Shown one piece after another: positions 24,992 through 33,489 of a stretch of DNA of 44,305 nt. The stretch comes from Paracoccus benzoatiresistens (lineage in GTDB: Bacteria > Pseudomonadota > Alphaproteobacteria > Rhodobacterales > Rhodobacteraceae). Position 1 is the first letter of the stretch; each line of letters begins with the position of its first letter. Both the position numbers and the translations under genes were made by a program. The stretch covers positions 1-44,305 of the forward strand of contig NZ_JAPTYD010000028.1 of NCBI RefSeq assembly GCF_026913015.1, written 5' to 3'. The notes beneath the pieces are model-generated. The model was not told the origin of the DNA and made no database searches. It saw nothing but the letters and a program-made list of their open reading frames with translations.

Positions 24992-27150
24992 TTACCCTTG
25001 CCCAGGCTCAGGTAACGGCATTCGACGAGCGCCCCGTGTTGGCGACTGCGGCGCTGAAGGCAGGCTATGCCCGCGAACAGTTGTCGCGCGTTGGCGACCC
25101 GATCTGGGATCTTGGTCCCGCCGTATTTCGCGAGAACGCCCGGCGTTGCCACGTCACCGTGCATTTCGACGTGCTTGAACATGCCGATGTGCAGGTGGCG
25201 ATGCGCGCCTATCTTTATGCCCGGCTCAACGTCGATCTTCCCGGCTACCGCCAGAAGCTGGCGCCTGCGAGCATCCGTCAGGCATTCAACCACGCACGCC
25301 GGTTCTTTGCCTTTGCGCGCCTGGCGCTCGGACGACTCGACCTTGGCAGCATCGATCAGGTGTTGGCCGATGCTTATGCCCGGCATCTCCGTGCCGATCC
25401 GACCCGGCGACCCGTCATCGTCGGCCACCTCCTCGAAGTGGTCTCTGATCTCTATCACTATCGTGACCATTTCCCTGGTGGTGGCCTTGTATTCGAACCC
25501 TGGGCTGGACAGGCGCCCGCCCGCGTCGCTGGCTATCGGTATATCGTGGAGAACCGGACCCCGCGGTTTCCGGAGGATGTCATTGCCGCACTGCTCGCCT
25601 GGTCATTGCGATACGTCACCATCTTCGCCAGCGATATTCTGGGGGCTCGCCGCGAGCTCGAACGGCTCGAAGCACGCCGTGATTGCCTTGTCGCCGCCGA
25701 CTCCGGCTTCTCGGATACTGATCGCCGTCAGCGGCGCTGCACCCGCCTCAAGGCTTTTTTCGATCGCCGGCGTCGTGAGGGGCGTGGCGTGCCGATCTGG
25801 GGCACCGCTCATAATGGCAAGGTGCGCGTCGATCCCAATACCGGCATCGTGACCCCACCGATCAACGCCCACCTTCTGCATCTTCATGCCGGGATTGACG
25901 CGCAGGCGGAACCGCGCGCGCATCTCATGTTGACCAGCGGCGCGTCCGAACTGATCGAAGCAGCCGCAGCCGAATTGGGCGTCGAAGCGGGCGGAATGGA
26001 CACGCCGATCTCGATCAATCCCGATAGCGGTCGGCCATGGCGCACACGCTTCGACGCGAAGACACTCGCGTACGAGGAGCGGATGCTTCAAGCCGCCGCC
26101 TATATAGTGTGCGCCTATCTGACCGGCATGCGGGATTGCGAGGTGCAAGCAATGCGGCGCGGCTGCCTCTCGATCACGCGCAGCGAGGATGGCCTGATTG
26201 AGCGGCATCGTATTCGATCGACTATCTACAAGCGCCGGTCCGCTATGGGCGAGGCAGCAAGCTGGGTGACGGTCGAGCCAGTCGCTTATGCGGTCGCGGT
26301 GCTCGAACGCCTGTCAGAAAGACCGGCACGCACAACCGGTAGCGATACGCTCTGGCCCGTGCTACGCCCTGGCGCCCTCACCAAAACGCATCTTTCCAGT
26401 GAGGTGGTCCGCCAGCTCAACGCCTTCCGCGACCACCTCAACGCCACCTTCGGCAGCCCCGATGCGCCGGTCATCCCTCCCGGTCCCGATGGCAAGCCGT
26501 GGCGCATCACGACGCGGCAGTTCCGCCGCACGATTGCATGGCACATCGCCAACCGTCCGTTCGGCACCATTGCCGGCATGATCCAGTACAAGCATGCCTC
26601 GGTGGCCGCGTTTGAGGGCTATGCCGGAACCAGTGCATCGGGCTTTCGCGCCGAGGTCGAGGCGCAGCGGCGACTTGGGCAGAGTGACGACTTGCTGGAC
26701 TATTTCGACCGGCGGCAGGGCGGCGCATCGCTTGGCGGCCCGGCGGGGCCGCGCATCGCACGGATGCTCGACGATGCCGCTGTTCAGCTTGGGCCTTTGC
26801 CCGCGATGGTCGCCGATCGGGCCCGCCTGCGCGTCATGCTCGCCAGCGTTGCGCGCACCTTCCATGTCGGCCCACTCGCAGATTGTTTCTTCGATCCCGC
26901 GACCGCGCTTTGCCTCAAGCGTGTGACGACCGCCAATCCCGCGCAACCGCTCACCACTCTGTGCGAGCCGACCCGTTGTCCCAATGCCTGCATCACTGCC
27001 CGCCACAGGCCTGCGTGGGAGCGTGCGGCCGCTGATGCCAAGACGCATTTACGCGAACGGCGCATCTCCGATCTCCAGCGCCATGCGCTCCAACGTGAGC
27101 TCGATCGCCTAACCGCAGTGATTGCCGGGATCGATCCTCCTGCGCCGTAG
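24988..27150 (+). CDS. Tyrosine recombinase C of the RIT trio
   Basis: A 720-residue recombinase, the largest of the three, starting within the ATGA overlap with the second gene. Catalytic motifs are YLTGMRDCEV near 378 (Arg I), RQFRRTIAWHI near 510 (Arg II), and YKHASVAAFEGYAG near 533-546 (His and Tyr). A Cys-rich segment near residues 632-670 (CFFDPATALC...CEPTRCPNAC) resembles that in recombinase B. The first 370 residues hold the DNA-binding arm and core-binding regions. The gene is intact. Confidence 0.9.
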   Translation: MITLAQAQVTAFDERPVLATAALKAGYAREQLSRVGDPIWDLGPAVFRENARRCHVTVHFDVLEHADVQVAMRAYLYARLNVDLPGYRQKLAPASIRQAFNHARRFFAFARLALGRLDLGSIDQVLADAYARHLRADPTRRPVIVGHLLEVVSDLYHYRDHFPGGGLVFEPWAGQAPARVAGYRYIVENRTPRFPEDVIAALLAWSLRYVTIFASDILGARRELERLEARRDCLVAADSGFSDTDRRQRRCTRLKAFFDRRRREGRGVPIWGTAHNGKVRVDPNTGIVTPPINAHLLHLHAGIDAQAEPRAHLMLTSGASELIEAAAAELGVEAGGMDTPISINPDSGRPWRTRFDAKTLAYEERMLQAAAYIVCAYLTGMRDCEVQAMRRGCLSITRSEDGLIERHRIRSTIYKRRSAMGEAASWVTVEPVAYAVAVLERLSERPARTTGSDTLWPVLRPGALTKTHLSSEVVRQLNAFRDHLNATFGSPDAPVIPPGPDGKPWRITTRQFRRTIAWHIANRPFGTIAGMIQYKHASVAAFEGYAGTSASGFRAEVEAQRRLGQSDDLLDYFDRRQGGASLGGPAGPRIARMLDDAAVQLGPLPAMVADRARLRVMLASVARTFHVGPLADCFFDPATALCLKRVTTANPAQPLTTLCEPTRCPNACITARHRPAWERAAADAKTHLRERRISDLQRHALQRELDRLTAVIAGIDPPAP

Positions 27151-27381
27151 ACCGCCCCGGCTGTGGGCGGATCCTGCGCAGGTTGGCGCGCCGCAAGCCA
27201 CGTTTCGCCAAGCTGCTCCGTATCATTTCACCCCCAAGGGGCGGCCGCCGCTTGAGCGGACTCCTCCCGTCGGTCTTGCCGCCGACTTCAGCCTCGAGGG
27301 AGCCATGGGGTCTTGGCAGTGCTTAAGGAACCGATGGCTTTTACCTTACAGCCGACATTTTCCTCTGGACTGTCAGGATAT
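27151..27381. other. Right non-coding end of the RIT element
   Basis: No convincing gene. An open frame starting near 27313 runs through the right terminus into the ardC C-terminus, so a chimeric 91-residue protein could be made if translation begins there. The terminal inverted repeat is at 27369-27381. Confidence 0.6.
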
Positions 27382-27387
27382 ATTGCC

Positions 27388-27588
27388 GAGATCGGCAACT
27401 GCATGGTTTGCGCCCACCTTGGCTGGACCCCCGATTTCGGACAGTCCGGCGCTTACATCCAAAGCTGGTTGCGCGCCCTGAAGGACGACAAACGTCTCAT
27501 CTTCAAGGCCGCGAGCGAGGCGCAGAAGGCCGCCGAATGGATGATGAAAGGCCAGTTCGCCGAAGGTAAAGAAAAGGCCGCCGCGTGA
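27388..27588 (+). pseudogene. ardC: ArdC C-terminal part (separated by the RIT element)
   Basis: The last 66 residues of ArdC and the stop codon. It begins EIGNCMVCAHLGW, directly continuing YAFEELIA of the N-terminal part, and ends AEWMMKGQFAEGKEKAAA. The frame is intact and matches the first part when one ATTGCC is kept. The stop overlaps the GTG start of the next small gene, showing that ardC was the first gene of a three-gene operon. Confidence 0.9.
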
Positions 27589-27764
27589 GCAGGGCCCACC
27601 TCCTGCCGGAGTTGTCCTGCCGCACATGCGGCAGGCTCAACCCTTGGGTTTATCTCGCGCCGGTGGTGGTCGCGGGATCTGGCACCTGCATCTGCATGGA
27701 CTGCGCGGCCGCGCGTGGCTGGCTGGATGCCGCCGGAAACCTCAAGCCGGGGATCGCGCTATGA
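27585..27764 (+). CDS. Small zinc-ribbon-like protein in the ardC operon
   Basis: A 59-residue protein starting at GTG 27585, overlapping the ardC stop as GTGA. It has CRTC near residues 12-15 and CICMDC near 36-41, a four- or five-Cys set that suggests a zinc ribbon, followed by AAARGWLDAAGNL. Its stop overlaps the next ATG (ATGA). No named family is known to me. Tight coupling to ardC suggests a helper in antirestriction or DNA entry. The RIT insertion upstream probably reduces its expression. Confidence 0.65.
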   Translation: MSRAHLLPELSCRTCGRLNPWVYLAPVVVAGSGTCICMDCAAARGWLDAAGNLKPGIAL

Positions 27765-27928
27765 CCACCTACGAGCTCCGCGACGATCCCGACGACCTGC
27801 CCATCATCTGCGCCACCCTGGCCAAGGCGGAACGACGCAGCCGACGCCGCGCCGCCCGCCTCGGCATTGAGGTTCTGATCTACAAAATGGACCCGAGACG
27901 CGGAGAGCGGTTTATCGGCGCAATCTGA
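27761..27928 (+). CDS. Small basic protein in the ardC operon, 55 residues
   Basis: Starts at ATG 27761 within the ATGA overlap. The sequence (MTTYELRDDPDDLPIICATLAKAERRSRRRAARLG...) has an acidic start and a strongly basic helix that could bind nucleic acid. No family was recognised. As the third gene of the ardC set it is followed by a strong terminator at 28095. Confidence 0.65.
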   Translation: MTTYELRDDPDDLPIICATLAKAERRSRRRAARLGIEVLIYKMDPRRGERFIGAI

Positions 27929-28094
27929 CACCCGGCCCTCGCACCTGCGGGGGCCCTTTCCTGCCGATCAGGTTGACCAGGTGGGGCGAGACCGCCGAGC
28001 CGGCCCCGCGCCACCTAGCCCTGCGCTACCGCGGGGGAGCCGCGAACGCGGCGAGGTGGAGACGGCTGCGCCGTCGCCCGATGCAGGATGGCAA

Positions 28095-28122
28095 GAGCCC
28101 CGCCCAAAAAAGGGCGGGGCTC
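28095..28122. terminator. Strong hairpin terminator after the ardC operon
   Basis: GAGCCCCGCCC at 28095-28105 and GGGCGGGGCTC at 28112-28122 form a perfect 11-bp stem with a loop of six A. Read from the other strand the loop is T-rich. Its stability makes it the likely end of the ardC operon. Confidence 0.8.
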
Positions 28123-28282
28123 GGATCCAATAGGAGGGAGTGTAGTTCAACTCAGAGTTGCGAAGAATGTTCCGTGAGCTTTGGTCGGGTAACGAACGGT
28201 CTGCTTGCTGTCGGGTCAGCTCATATCTTCTGGGTGGTCGCAGCCCATACTTCGGCCAGCCAGAGTCAAAGATGGTGCGGAG

Positions 28283-28611
28283 CTACCGAACCTTAAGGCT
28301 GCCGCGCCAGCATGATGGGGCCGTCATTCCCCGCCATGCCGTCCAGTTCTCTTGCGTGATCCGACCGATGGCCGGTTCATCGACCTTGAGAACCTGCAGC
28401 AGACTGTCGGAGTTCGCGGTCGCCAGTTCCACGTCCTCGGCTGTTAGGCCGCGCGTGTCCGCAGGGTTTTCGGCCGGGGCCATGACCACATTGCGGCGCA
28501 CGCTGACCGAGGTCTTGCAGGGCCTCCGGCTGCCCTTGATCTTTTCCACCAGCAAGGCCCGTCAGAACTGTTGCCAAGAATGGGAAGGAAGGCAGAGTTG
28601 TCGATGAACAT
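28283..28611 (-). pseudogene. Damaged VapC toxin gene, third module
   Basis: The toxin start MFIDNSAFLPILG at ATG 28611 overlaps the antitoxin stop (TGATG), as in intact vapBC pairs. After about 13-18 codons the coherent sequence moves to another frame (LVEKIKGSRRPCKTSVSV, then TAEDVELA...LLQVLKVD...IGRI), which resembles the middle of a Rv0624-type PIN domain. It ends at 28283 without the LNMGD signature. Both a frameshift and a truncation are therefore present, so no toxin should be made. Confidence 0.65.
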
Positions 28612-28838
28612 CAGCGTTTGCCCTTCGGGGGAACAATCCGCGTGGACTTGAAGCCGTAATCCTTCACCTTCTCCTGCAAGGCGGCAATCTGACCATCGAT
28701 GGTCGGCGCGGACCGCTGGCGCTCGATCTCGTTCTGGATGGCCTGGCGCACGGCTTCCGTTTTGGTGACGCCCATTATCTCTGCCAGCGCTTCCGCCAGA
28801 TCGTTCAGGCTATCATCGTGGGCCGAGAGTTCGCCCAT
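28611..28838 (-). CDS. vapB: VapB-type antitoxin, third module
   Basis: A 75-residue Rv0623-type antitoxin. It shows the helix AEIMGVTKTEAVRQAIQNEIERQ near residues 18-42 and a basic C-terminus (DYGFKSTRIVPPKGKR). It is intact although its toxin partner is broken. It might cross-neutralise other VapC proteins or merely be a remnant. It is the first gene of a leftward pair. Confidence 0.85.
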   Translation of the reverse strand: MGELSAHDDSLNDLAEALAEIMGVTKTEAVRQAIQNEIERQRSAPTIDGQIAALQEKVKDYGFKSTRIVPPKGKR

Positions 28839-28923
28839 GTGCGTTCCGCCTTGTATGCGCAGTATTTGCCGCCCAGGCTATACACACGCATATTGGTCCG
28901 GCAAGTCGATGCACGGTGAAGCC

Positions 28924-29295
28924 ATGCCACCCGAGACCTTTACCGGACGCATTCGCTTCCTGCTGCTTCAGCCGGTTGATGCCCTACGCTATGCGCACGG
29001 CACGCCCGCCGCCACGTTGGGCGGGTTGAAGGCTGCGGCTATGACGCTGCTGCTGGTCAACTTCGCCTTTGGCCTGACGCTGTATCATCACGGCGCCATG
29101 CTGGATGCCGTGCTTGGCATCAGCTCGGGCCTGCACACCATCCTGGTCTATGCGCAGCGTGTGTTCGACCTCTTTGCCAGGGCATGTTCCTCTATCTGGT
29201 CATCCTGCGCCGAAGAGCCTGATATTTTCATCTATTTCGCAAGAAGAACAGGAACCTGCGCGGTAAAGGCTGGTTGCTACAACCATGAGCGATAA
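28924..29295 (+). CDS. Hypothetical membrane protein, 123 residues
   Basis: ATG 28924 is preceded by GGTGAAG. One clear hydrophobic segment (AAAMTLLLVNFAFGLTLYHH, residues about 40-59) and a second weaker one (AVLGISSGLHTILVYAQ) suggest an inner-membrane protein. The last 35 residues have an odd composition. In another frame, from about 29182, the sequence reads QGMFLYLVILRRRA and stops, which looks more natural, so a one-base indel near 29180 may have altered the end. Function unknown. Confidence 0.45.
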   Translation: MPPETFTGRIRFLLLQPVDALRYAHGTPAATLGGLKAAAMTLLLVNFAFGLTLYHHGAMLDAVLGISSGLHTILVYAQRVFDLFARACSSIWSSCAEEPDIFIYFARRTGTCAVKAGCYNHER

Positions 29296-29437
29296 GCCAC
29301 ACCCGCCGACGAGGCGACCCGACCTGCCGCCGCGCCTCAAGGAACTGGCTCGAAGGCTGGTCGAGACGCTGCGCCAGGCTCGGCTGGAAACAAGGCATGC
29401 CACATTGCGTTCATCCTTTGTGGTGGTAGAGGAAACG

Positions 29438-29620
29438 ATGAGTAAGGAACAGACAAGCCGGGGCCGTGCCCAGGATCGACTTTTGGTCGCCGGCAAACAG
29501 GATCACGAAGTCCGCTACGAGGCCAAGAAGATGGACCTGTCCAAGGAGGAGGTGCGCAACGCCGTAAAATCCGAAGGCTACAGTCGCGCCAAGGTCGAGC
29601 GCAAGCTGTCCGAGGATTGA
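29438..29620 (+). CDS. DUF3606-domain protein
   Basis: A 60-residue protein with the DUF3606 pattern: QDRLLVAGKQDHEVRYEAKKMDLSKEEVRNAVKSEGYSRAKVERKL. These are small alphaproteobacterial proteins of unknown role. I chose ATG 29438 because AGAGGAAA precedes it and family members have this length. The frame is open back to ATG 29285, which would add a Pro/Arg-rich segment of 51 residues. The next gene starts five bases downstream. Confidence 0.75.
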   Translation: MSKEQTSRGRAQDRLLVAGKQDHEVRYEAKKMDLSKEEVRNAVKSEGYSRAKVERKLSED

Positions 29621-29624
29621 GGTC

Positions 29625-29882
29625 ATGGCAGACGGCGCAGACGGGCCGCGGCGGATCCGGCCAGTGGCCTACCAGGAGACGAACAGCCGCTTTCGCATCG
29701 TCAACGATCTCACCAGCATGGGCAAGGCCCTCATGGAGTACTGTGATTTCTTCGATACTGACTATCTGCGGGCCGCAAAGTCCTGCATCGCCTTTGCTGA
29801 AGGTAAGGCATCGCCTGAACAGGTCAGGGCCGATTTCATCCGGGCTATGACTTCATCCGGGGTGTTTGTCCGGGATCACTAG
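29625..29882 (+). CDS. Small protein, possibly DUF982
   Basis: An 85-residue protein. The middle (RFRIVNDLTSMGKALMEYCDFFDTDYLRAAKSCIAFAEG) and the end (EQVRADFIRAMTSSGVFV) follow the layout of DUF982 proteins, which are common in alphaproteobacteria and have no known function. It begins five bases after the DUF3606 gene, so the two form an operon. The family assignment is tentative. Confidence 0.65.
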   Translation: MADGADGPRRIRPVAYQETNSRFRIVNDLTSMGKALMEYCDFFDTDYLRAAKSCIAFAEGKASPEQVRADFIRAMTSSGVFVRDH

Positions 29883-30108
29883 GCGGTCACTTTTCCAGCG
29901 CAGGAACCAGTTCACCGGCCGATGGCGCATTGCACATGCGAAGCGCAAAACGCAGTTCGAAGAGAATGCCGTCCCGATCGTTCTTGACTCCCAATGTCTC
30001 GGCCTGGCGTAGGGACCTAAACACCTTGCGGATCACGTCATCGGCCTTGGTCCATTCCATTCCGGTACCAGGTCGGGCACCATGAACCTCATCCAACACG
30101 AGCAGGCA

Positions 30109-30366
30109 ATGACGGACAATCTGGCAATGATCGCCTCGGCAATTGTACTGGCTGCACGCGACGCTGCGGCCGACATCGAGCACGCATCGACCGAACTCAG
30201 TATTACACCCGAACGGGCGCGCATCCTCAAATCCCTGGCAGACAATTTCTATGCCGTCGCCCATCAGGCAGAAGACAATGACCCTGAAGCGGTCAGGTTT
30301 CTGTGCGACATGCTGGGCTTGGACAGGATGCTCGCAGAGTATGATGCGGAATGCAGTCAGCAGTAG
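30109..30366 (+). CDS. Hypothetical protein, 85 residues
   Basis: A rightward frame giving a helical acidic protein (MTDNLAMIASAIVLAARDAAADIEHASTELSITPERARIL...). It fits the composition of a small soluble protein better than the longer frame on the opposite strand (29887-30579). A start at 30082 is possible. No family was recognised. Confidence 0.45.
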   Translation: MTDNLAMIASAIVLAARDAAADIEHASTELSITPERARILKSLADNFYAVAHQAEDNDPEAVRFLCDMLGLDRMLAEYDAECSQQ

Positions 30367-30421
30367 GACAGTAGCCCTGCTCCGTGAGGACTGGGCTATA
30401 CCCCGGATCAGCGAACTGCGG

Positions 30422-31090
30422 TCATACAGGTCTAAGGTGTGGACGTGACCCTGCCCTTGCCGCTCTGGCATCAGAGGACGAGGGTACGGGCTTGAACAGT
30501 TTTCTATTGAACACGCGCACCGCAGTCCGCGCGGCCTCATGATCATTCGAACCAGGCGTCCAGCGGGCCAGATCGCCAAGCATCATCTTGGTGATGACGC
30601 CATAAAGATAGGTATGGCTGATCGCTCGCAGCATGATCAGGTCTTCATCGGGATCCAGATAGCCTTCCTCCTGGGCACGCTGCAGCATCTTTAGAACAAG
30701 ATCATGGATCGACTGCTCATATTGCAGAAGACGCGGATGGGCCTCGAACACGGTGGCAGGCATTTCCCCGACAAGCCGGAACTCCTGGGGATAGAGCCGC
30801 GCCCAATCGACATAGGCGACAGCAATCGCCTCCAACTGCTCGACCGGGGACGAGCAGGCGGCAATTTCCCGGGTGATCGTGTGCAGCAGACGTTGCAAAG
30901 CCACGTCGGCCATGACCGCAAGCAAATGATCCCTGTCGAAAATGACCGCCTTCAGCGCCTCCTTCTCCACGCCGAGCGCCTTGGCCACGACTTTCAAACG
31001 CGGCAGCTCGCCCGTCTCGGCTGCGATGCGGCTGGCTGTGGTGATGGCGGCTGAGAGCAGATGTTGGCCGGGCTGAAGGGTGACACTCAT
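30422..31090 (-). CDS. TetR/AcrR-family transcriptional regulator
   Basis: A 222-residue protein with the TetR layout. The N-terminal HTH region (ITTASRIAAETGELPRLKVVAKALGVEKEALKAVIFDRDHLL) covers residues about 14-55, and the helical ligand-binding domain follows. A C-terminal segment is rich in Met, Leu and Arg (AISHTYLYGVITKMMLG). I chose ATG 31090 because the HTH begins shortly after it; the frame is open to 31222. Its targets are not evident; no divergently oriented operon lies directly beside it. Confidence 0.78.
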   Translation of the reverse strand: MSVTLQPGQHLLSAAITTASRIAAETGELPRLKVVAKALGVEKEALKAVIFDRDHLLAVMADVALQRLLHTITREIAACSSPVEQLEAIAVAYVDWARLYPQEFRLVGEMPATVFEAHPRLLQYEQSIHDLVLKMLQRAQEEGYLDPDEDLIMLRAISHTYLYGVITKMMLGDLARWTPGSNDHEAARTAVRVFNRKLFKPVPSSSDARAARAGSRPHLRPV

Positions 31091-31654
31091 AAGATTCAAC
31101 GGGTGATTGCGGGCGAGGTTTCTTAGTTTCGCATAAGGCATTGCCGGGAAAAGCGAAAGGAAATGAAAGGTTGCTCCAGAACTTTGGATTAAGTGTGGCA
31201 AAATCCTCGCTCCGTGCCGCATCTCGGCTGTGCCGGGACCGCGTTTCAGGCTACGGCCGGCAGGCGCCGGCCTTCGCCCCGAGCCTGGACCCTGCCCCTC
31301 TATTGCGCTTTGTCCCGCGCCGCCTGTCTCGTCCCGAGCCAGGGCCTGCGGACGACCGGGCGGGCTGTAGTGTCAACCGGTCCCATGCTCCCTGGCCTGC
31401 GCTGTTCGCGCGAGTTCCGCCTTTGCGGAAACAAGGAGGCGATGACGCCGTTAGCTGAGGAGACGTGCTGGCATAGCAAAGCAACGCAAGACAGTAAAGA
31501 TCGATGTCGGTCCTGTCATTGTTGATCCTGACAAGGGTGCTCCTGAGGATGGCGCTTGATTTGAACCTTGCAGCCGTGGCAGTTCCAAGACCACTGATCC
31601 TCACCCGACCGCCGCGAGGCGGTCGCCCCTGTGTTGTCTGTATTCGGAATGGCC
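31091..31654. repeat. Intergenic region with dispersed repeat, copy 2 (31217-31349)
   Basis: Bases 31217-31349 correspond to 10281-10413, with roughly four bases in five identical, including GGCCGGCAGGCGCCGGCC and CGTCCCGAGCCAG. A looser relative may lie at 19849-19980. The remainder has no recognised gene; AAGGAGGCG at 31433 precedes an ATG opening a frame of only 27 codons. Confidence 0.5.
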
Positions 31655-32299
31655 ATGAAGAAGACCGCCAAGGTTCCCGTGGAGAAAGCTGCAAAGGCCT
31701 TGCTTGTGAAGCACGCCTGCCCGGTGCCGTTTCACGAAGTGCGCACCCGCTTTCTCGGCAACATCGCCACCCCTGAGATGTCGGTATCGCCCTTGCAGGT
31801 CATCAAGGGTCTGTGGGGCGGCGAACTTCCCGTCGTCGACAGCATGGATGAGCTCAACAACCTCCTGGAGGTCCTCGTGCAGGGTTTGTGGAACGAGCTG
31901 ACCCAGCACCAGAAGCGCAGCCAGCCGTTTCGGCTGACCCGCATGTCAATGGCCGCCACGGCTGCAAACCTTGGCCGATATGCCCGCGTTCGCCGCGAGG
32001 AACTCGACGGCTTTGTCGAAGGGCTCTTTCACGGTGAGGATGCCATCGATCTGCCCGAGCGAGCGCATGAGGCAGTGGGTCACCTGGGCCAGTTGCGGGC
32101 TATGATGGCGGGCATCTGTGACCTTGTGGCGCGTGATCCCCAGGCCGATGACCGCACCAAGCTGGAAACCACCTTCAAGCATGTGCGCGAGCTGAGCCGG
32201 ATCATGGAGACCGAGATCAACGCGGTTGTGCTGTCCTGCACCCGGGCTCGGCGCCAGATGCTCGAGGGCACTCCCACCGCCAGACCGACGATCCACTGA
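31655..32299 (+). CDS. Hypothetical protein, 214 residues
   Basis: A soluble, mostly helical protein with GGAA ahead of ATG 31655. The segments MDELNNLLEVLVQGLWNELTQH and GFVEGLFHGE have a faint resemblance to UPF0149/YecA-type proteins, but I would not assign it. It is followed five bases later by another gene in the same direction, and both lie just left of the transfer region. Composition and length strongly support a real gene. Confidence 0.75.
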   Translation: MKKTAKVPVEKAAKALLVKHACPVPFHEVRTRFLGNIATPEMSVSPLQVIKGLWGGELPVVDSMDELNNLLEVLVQGLWNELTQHQKRSQPFRLTRMSMAATAANLGRYARVRREELDGFVEGLFHGEDAIDLPERAHEAVGHLGQLRAMMAGICDLVARDPQADDRTKLETTFKHVRELSRIMETEINAVVLSCTRARRQMLEGTPTARPTIH

Positions 32300-32304
32300 G
32301 CGCC

Positions 32305-32742
32305 ATGTCCTCCGAGGAACGTCTTCGCGAGAAGCTGCGCAAGATCGAAGCGCTTTATGCGGGCGCTGCAACGGCCGGGGAAAAATCAGCGGCAGGCGCT
32401 GCAGCAGAGCGCATTCGACGGCGGTTCGAGACGGCCAGCCGAAAGGAGCAGGCCGAGGAGTTCAAGTTCTCGATCCCCGACCCCTGGTCACGTCAGCTCT
32501 TTATCGCCCTGTGCCGGCGCTACGGCCTCAAGCCATTTCGCTATGCGCGCATGCACCGCCAGACCGTTATGGTTCGTGCCCCGGCCAGTTTCGTCAACGT
32601 GACGCTCTGGCCGGAGTTCGAAGAGCTCAGCCGCGCCCTGACGACCCACCTCAACGACATCACCAGCAAGATCATTCGCGAAGAAGTGCATGAAGCGACC
32701 CAAGACGCGGACGAGATCAGCGAACCGCGTCAGCTGCGCTGA
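32305..32742 (+). CDS. DUF2786-like protein
   Basis: A 145-residue protein. The N-terminal KLRKIEALYAGAATAGEKSAAGAAAERI resembles DUF2786, a short helix-turn motif found in plasmid and phage proteins. The central part (DPWSRQLFIALCRRYGLKPFRYARMHRQTVMVRAP) fits the segment that follows it in that family. It forms an operon with the 214-residue gene upstream. Function unknown. Confidence 0.7.
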   Translation: MSSEERLREKLRKIEALYAGAATAGEKSAAGAAAERIRRRFETASRKEQAEEFKFSIPDPWSRQLFIALCRRYGLKPFRYARMHRQTVMVRAPASFVNVTLWPEFEELSRALTTHLNDITSKIIREEVHEATQDADEISEPRQLR

Positions 32743-33081
32743 CAAGTCTTCGGTAGGATCGTAGGCCTGAGGCTTGGCCTCACCGTGCCGCGCGGGAAGC
32801 CGGGCGATGCGATCTTTTGTGTGGCGATGCAGAAACTGCCCTTGGCCGGTCAAGGTGACGGTTGCGCCACCGCGACTTGCTGGTCTTATCAGCTCTCTAT
32901 GTCCTTGCCGGAATTGACGACAGCTTTCTCCCAGATCCATCCGGGCTGTGGAGGGCGTGTTCCGTTCGTGGGCTGCAAGCCCGGGGCGAATGATTTGCCT
33001 CAGAAGGATAATTCCGGCTCAAAACCACCCGAGAAGCATGAACTTCGAAAGGCGGAGTTGCTTGCGCGCCCAATGATCGTT
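32743..33081. other. Intergenic region between convergent operons
   Basis: About 340 bases lying between the ends of the rightward DUF2786-like operon and the leftward virC operon. No gene is supported. GGCCTGAGGCTTGGCC near 32764 can form a short hairpin that may help to terminate transcription. Confidence 0.35.
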
Positions 33082-33489
33082 TTAGGCGTCGGCATCACAG
33101 TCGACCGGGAACGGGGAACCCGTGTCCAACCGGAAGGTCTTGCCGTTGGCCGTCAGCTCGATCTGCGACCCGCTGCGCAGAACGCTGATAAGGCCCGTCC
33201 AGTCTTGGCCATCGCGACTGACGGCGGAACCGGAGATCATCTTGCCCTGATGCGTCTCTGTCGAAGACCTGATCAGGTATTCCCCATCCAGCGGATCGCC
33301 GTCGAGCGTGATGCTCAGGTGGTTCGTCGGAGGAATGAAGGCGCCATCGGGATCACACACCGCGGTGGCAGAGATCCCGTCACCGGAGGCGGTGTAGATA
33401 TGCAGACCTCGGAAATCGGTTTCTTCGTCCCAAGCCAAAGCAGGAGACGCAAGCAGACCCAGGATGGCGACAAGTGCGAAACGCTTCAT
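33082..33489 (-). CDS. Exported hypothetical protein at the end of the virC operon
   Basis: A 135-residue protein with a signal peptide (MKRFALVAILGLLASPALA, cleavage likely before WDEETD). The mature part is rich in beta strands with two Cys (AVCDPDG and VDCDADA at the end) that may form a disulfide in the periplasm. Its start overlaps the end of the virC2-like gene by four bases. A periplasmic product in a transfer-DNA-processing operon is unexpected; it could contact the envelope channel or be an exclusion factor, but this is inference. Confidence 0.75.
   Translation of the reverse strand: MKRFALVAILGLLASPALAWDEETDFRGLHIYTASGDGISATAVCDPDGAFIPPTNHLSITLDGDPLDGEYLIRSSTETHQGKMISGSAVSRDGQDWTGLISVLRSGSQIELTANGKTFRLDTGSPFPVDCDADA

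Larger units (their letters stand above)
21657..27387. mobile_element. Recombinase-in-trio (RIT) element inserted in ardC
   Basis: The element spans 21663-27381 (5,719 bases). It is flanked by direct repeats ATTGCC at 21657-21662 and 27382-27387. Its ends are inverted: TTATCTGGACAGT at the left and, read on the other strand, ATATCCTGACAGT at the right, 10 of 13 identical. Inside are three overlapping tyrosine recombinase genes in one direction, the hallmark of RIT elements. The left non-coding end carries a 17-bp inverted repeat. The right end has about 230 non-coding bases. No passenger genes are present. Confidence 0.92.

Noticed and set aside
29887..30579. A 230-codon leftward open frame
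   Set aside because: It overlaps a more protein-like rightward frame (30109-30366) and the end of the TetR gene; its sequence (many Cys, Arg and Met in runs) has no domain.
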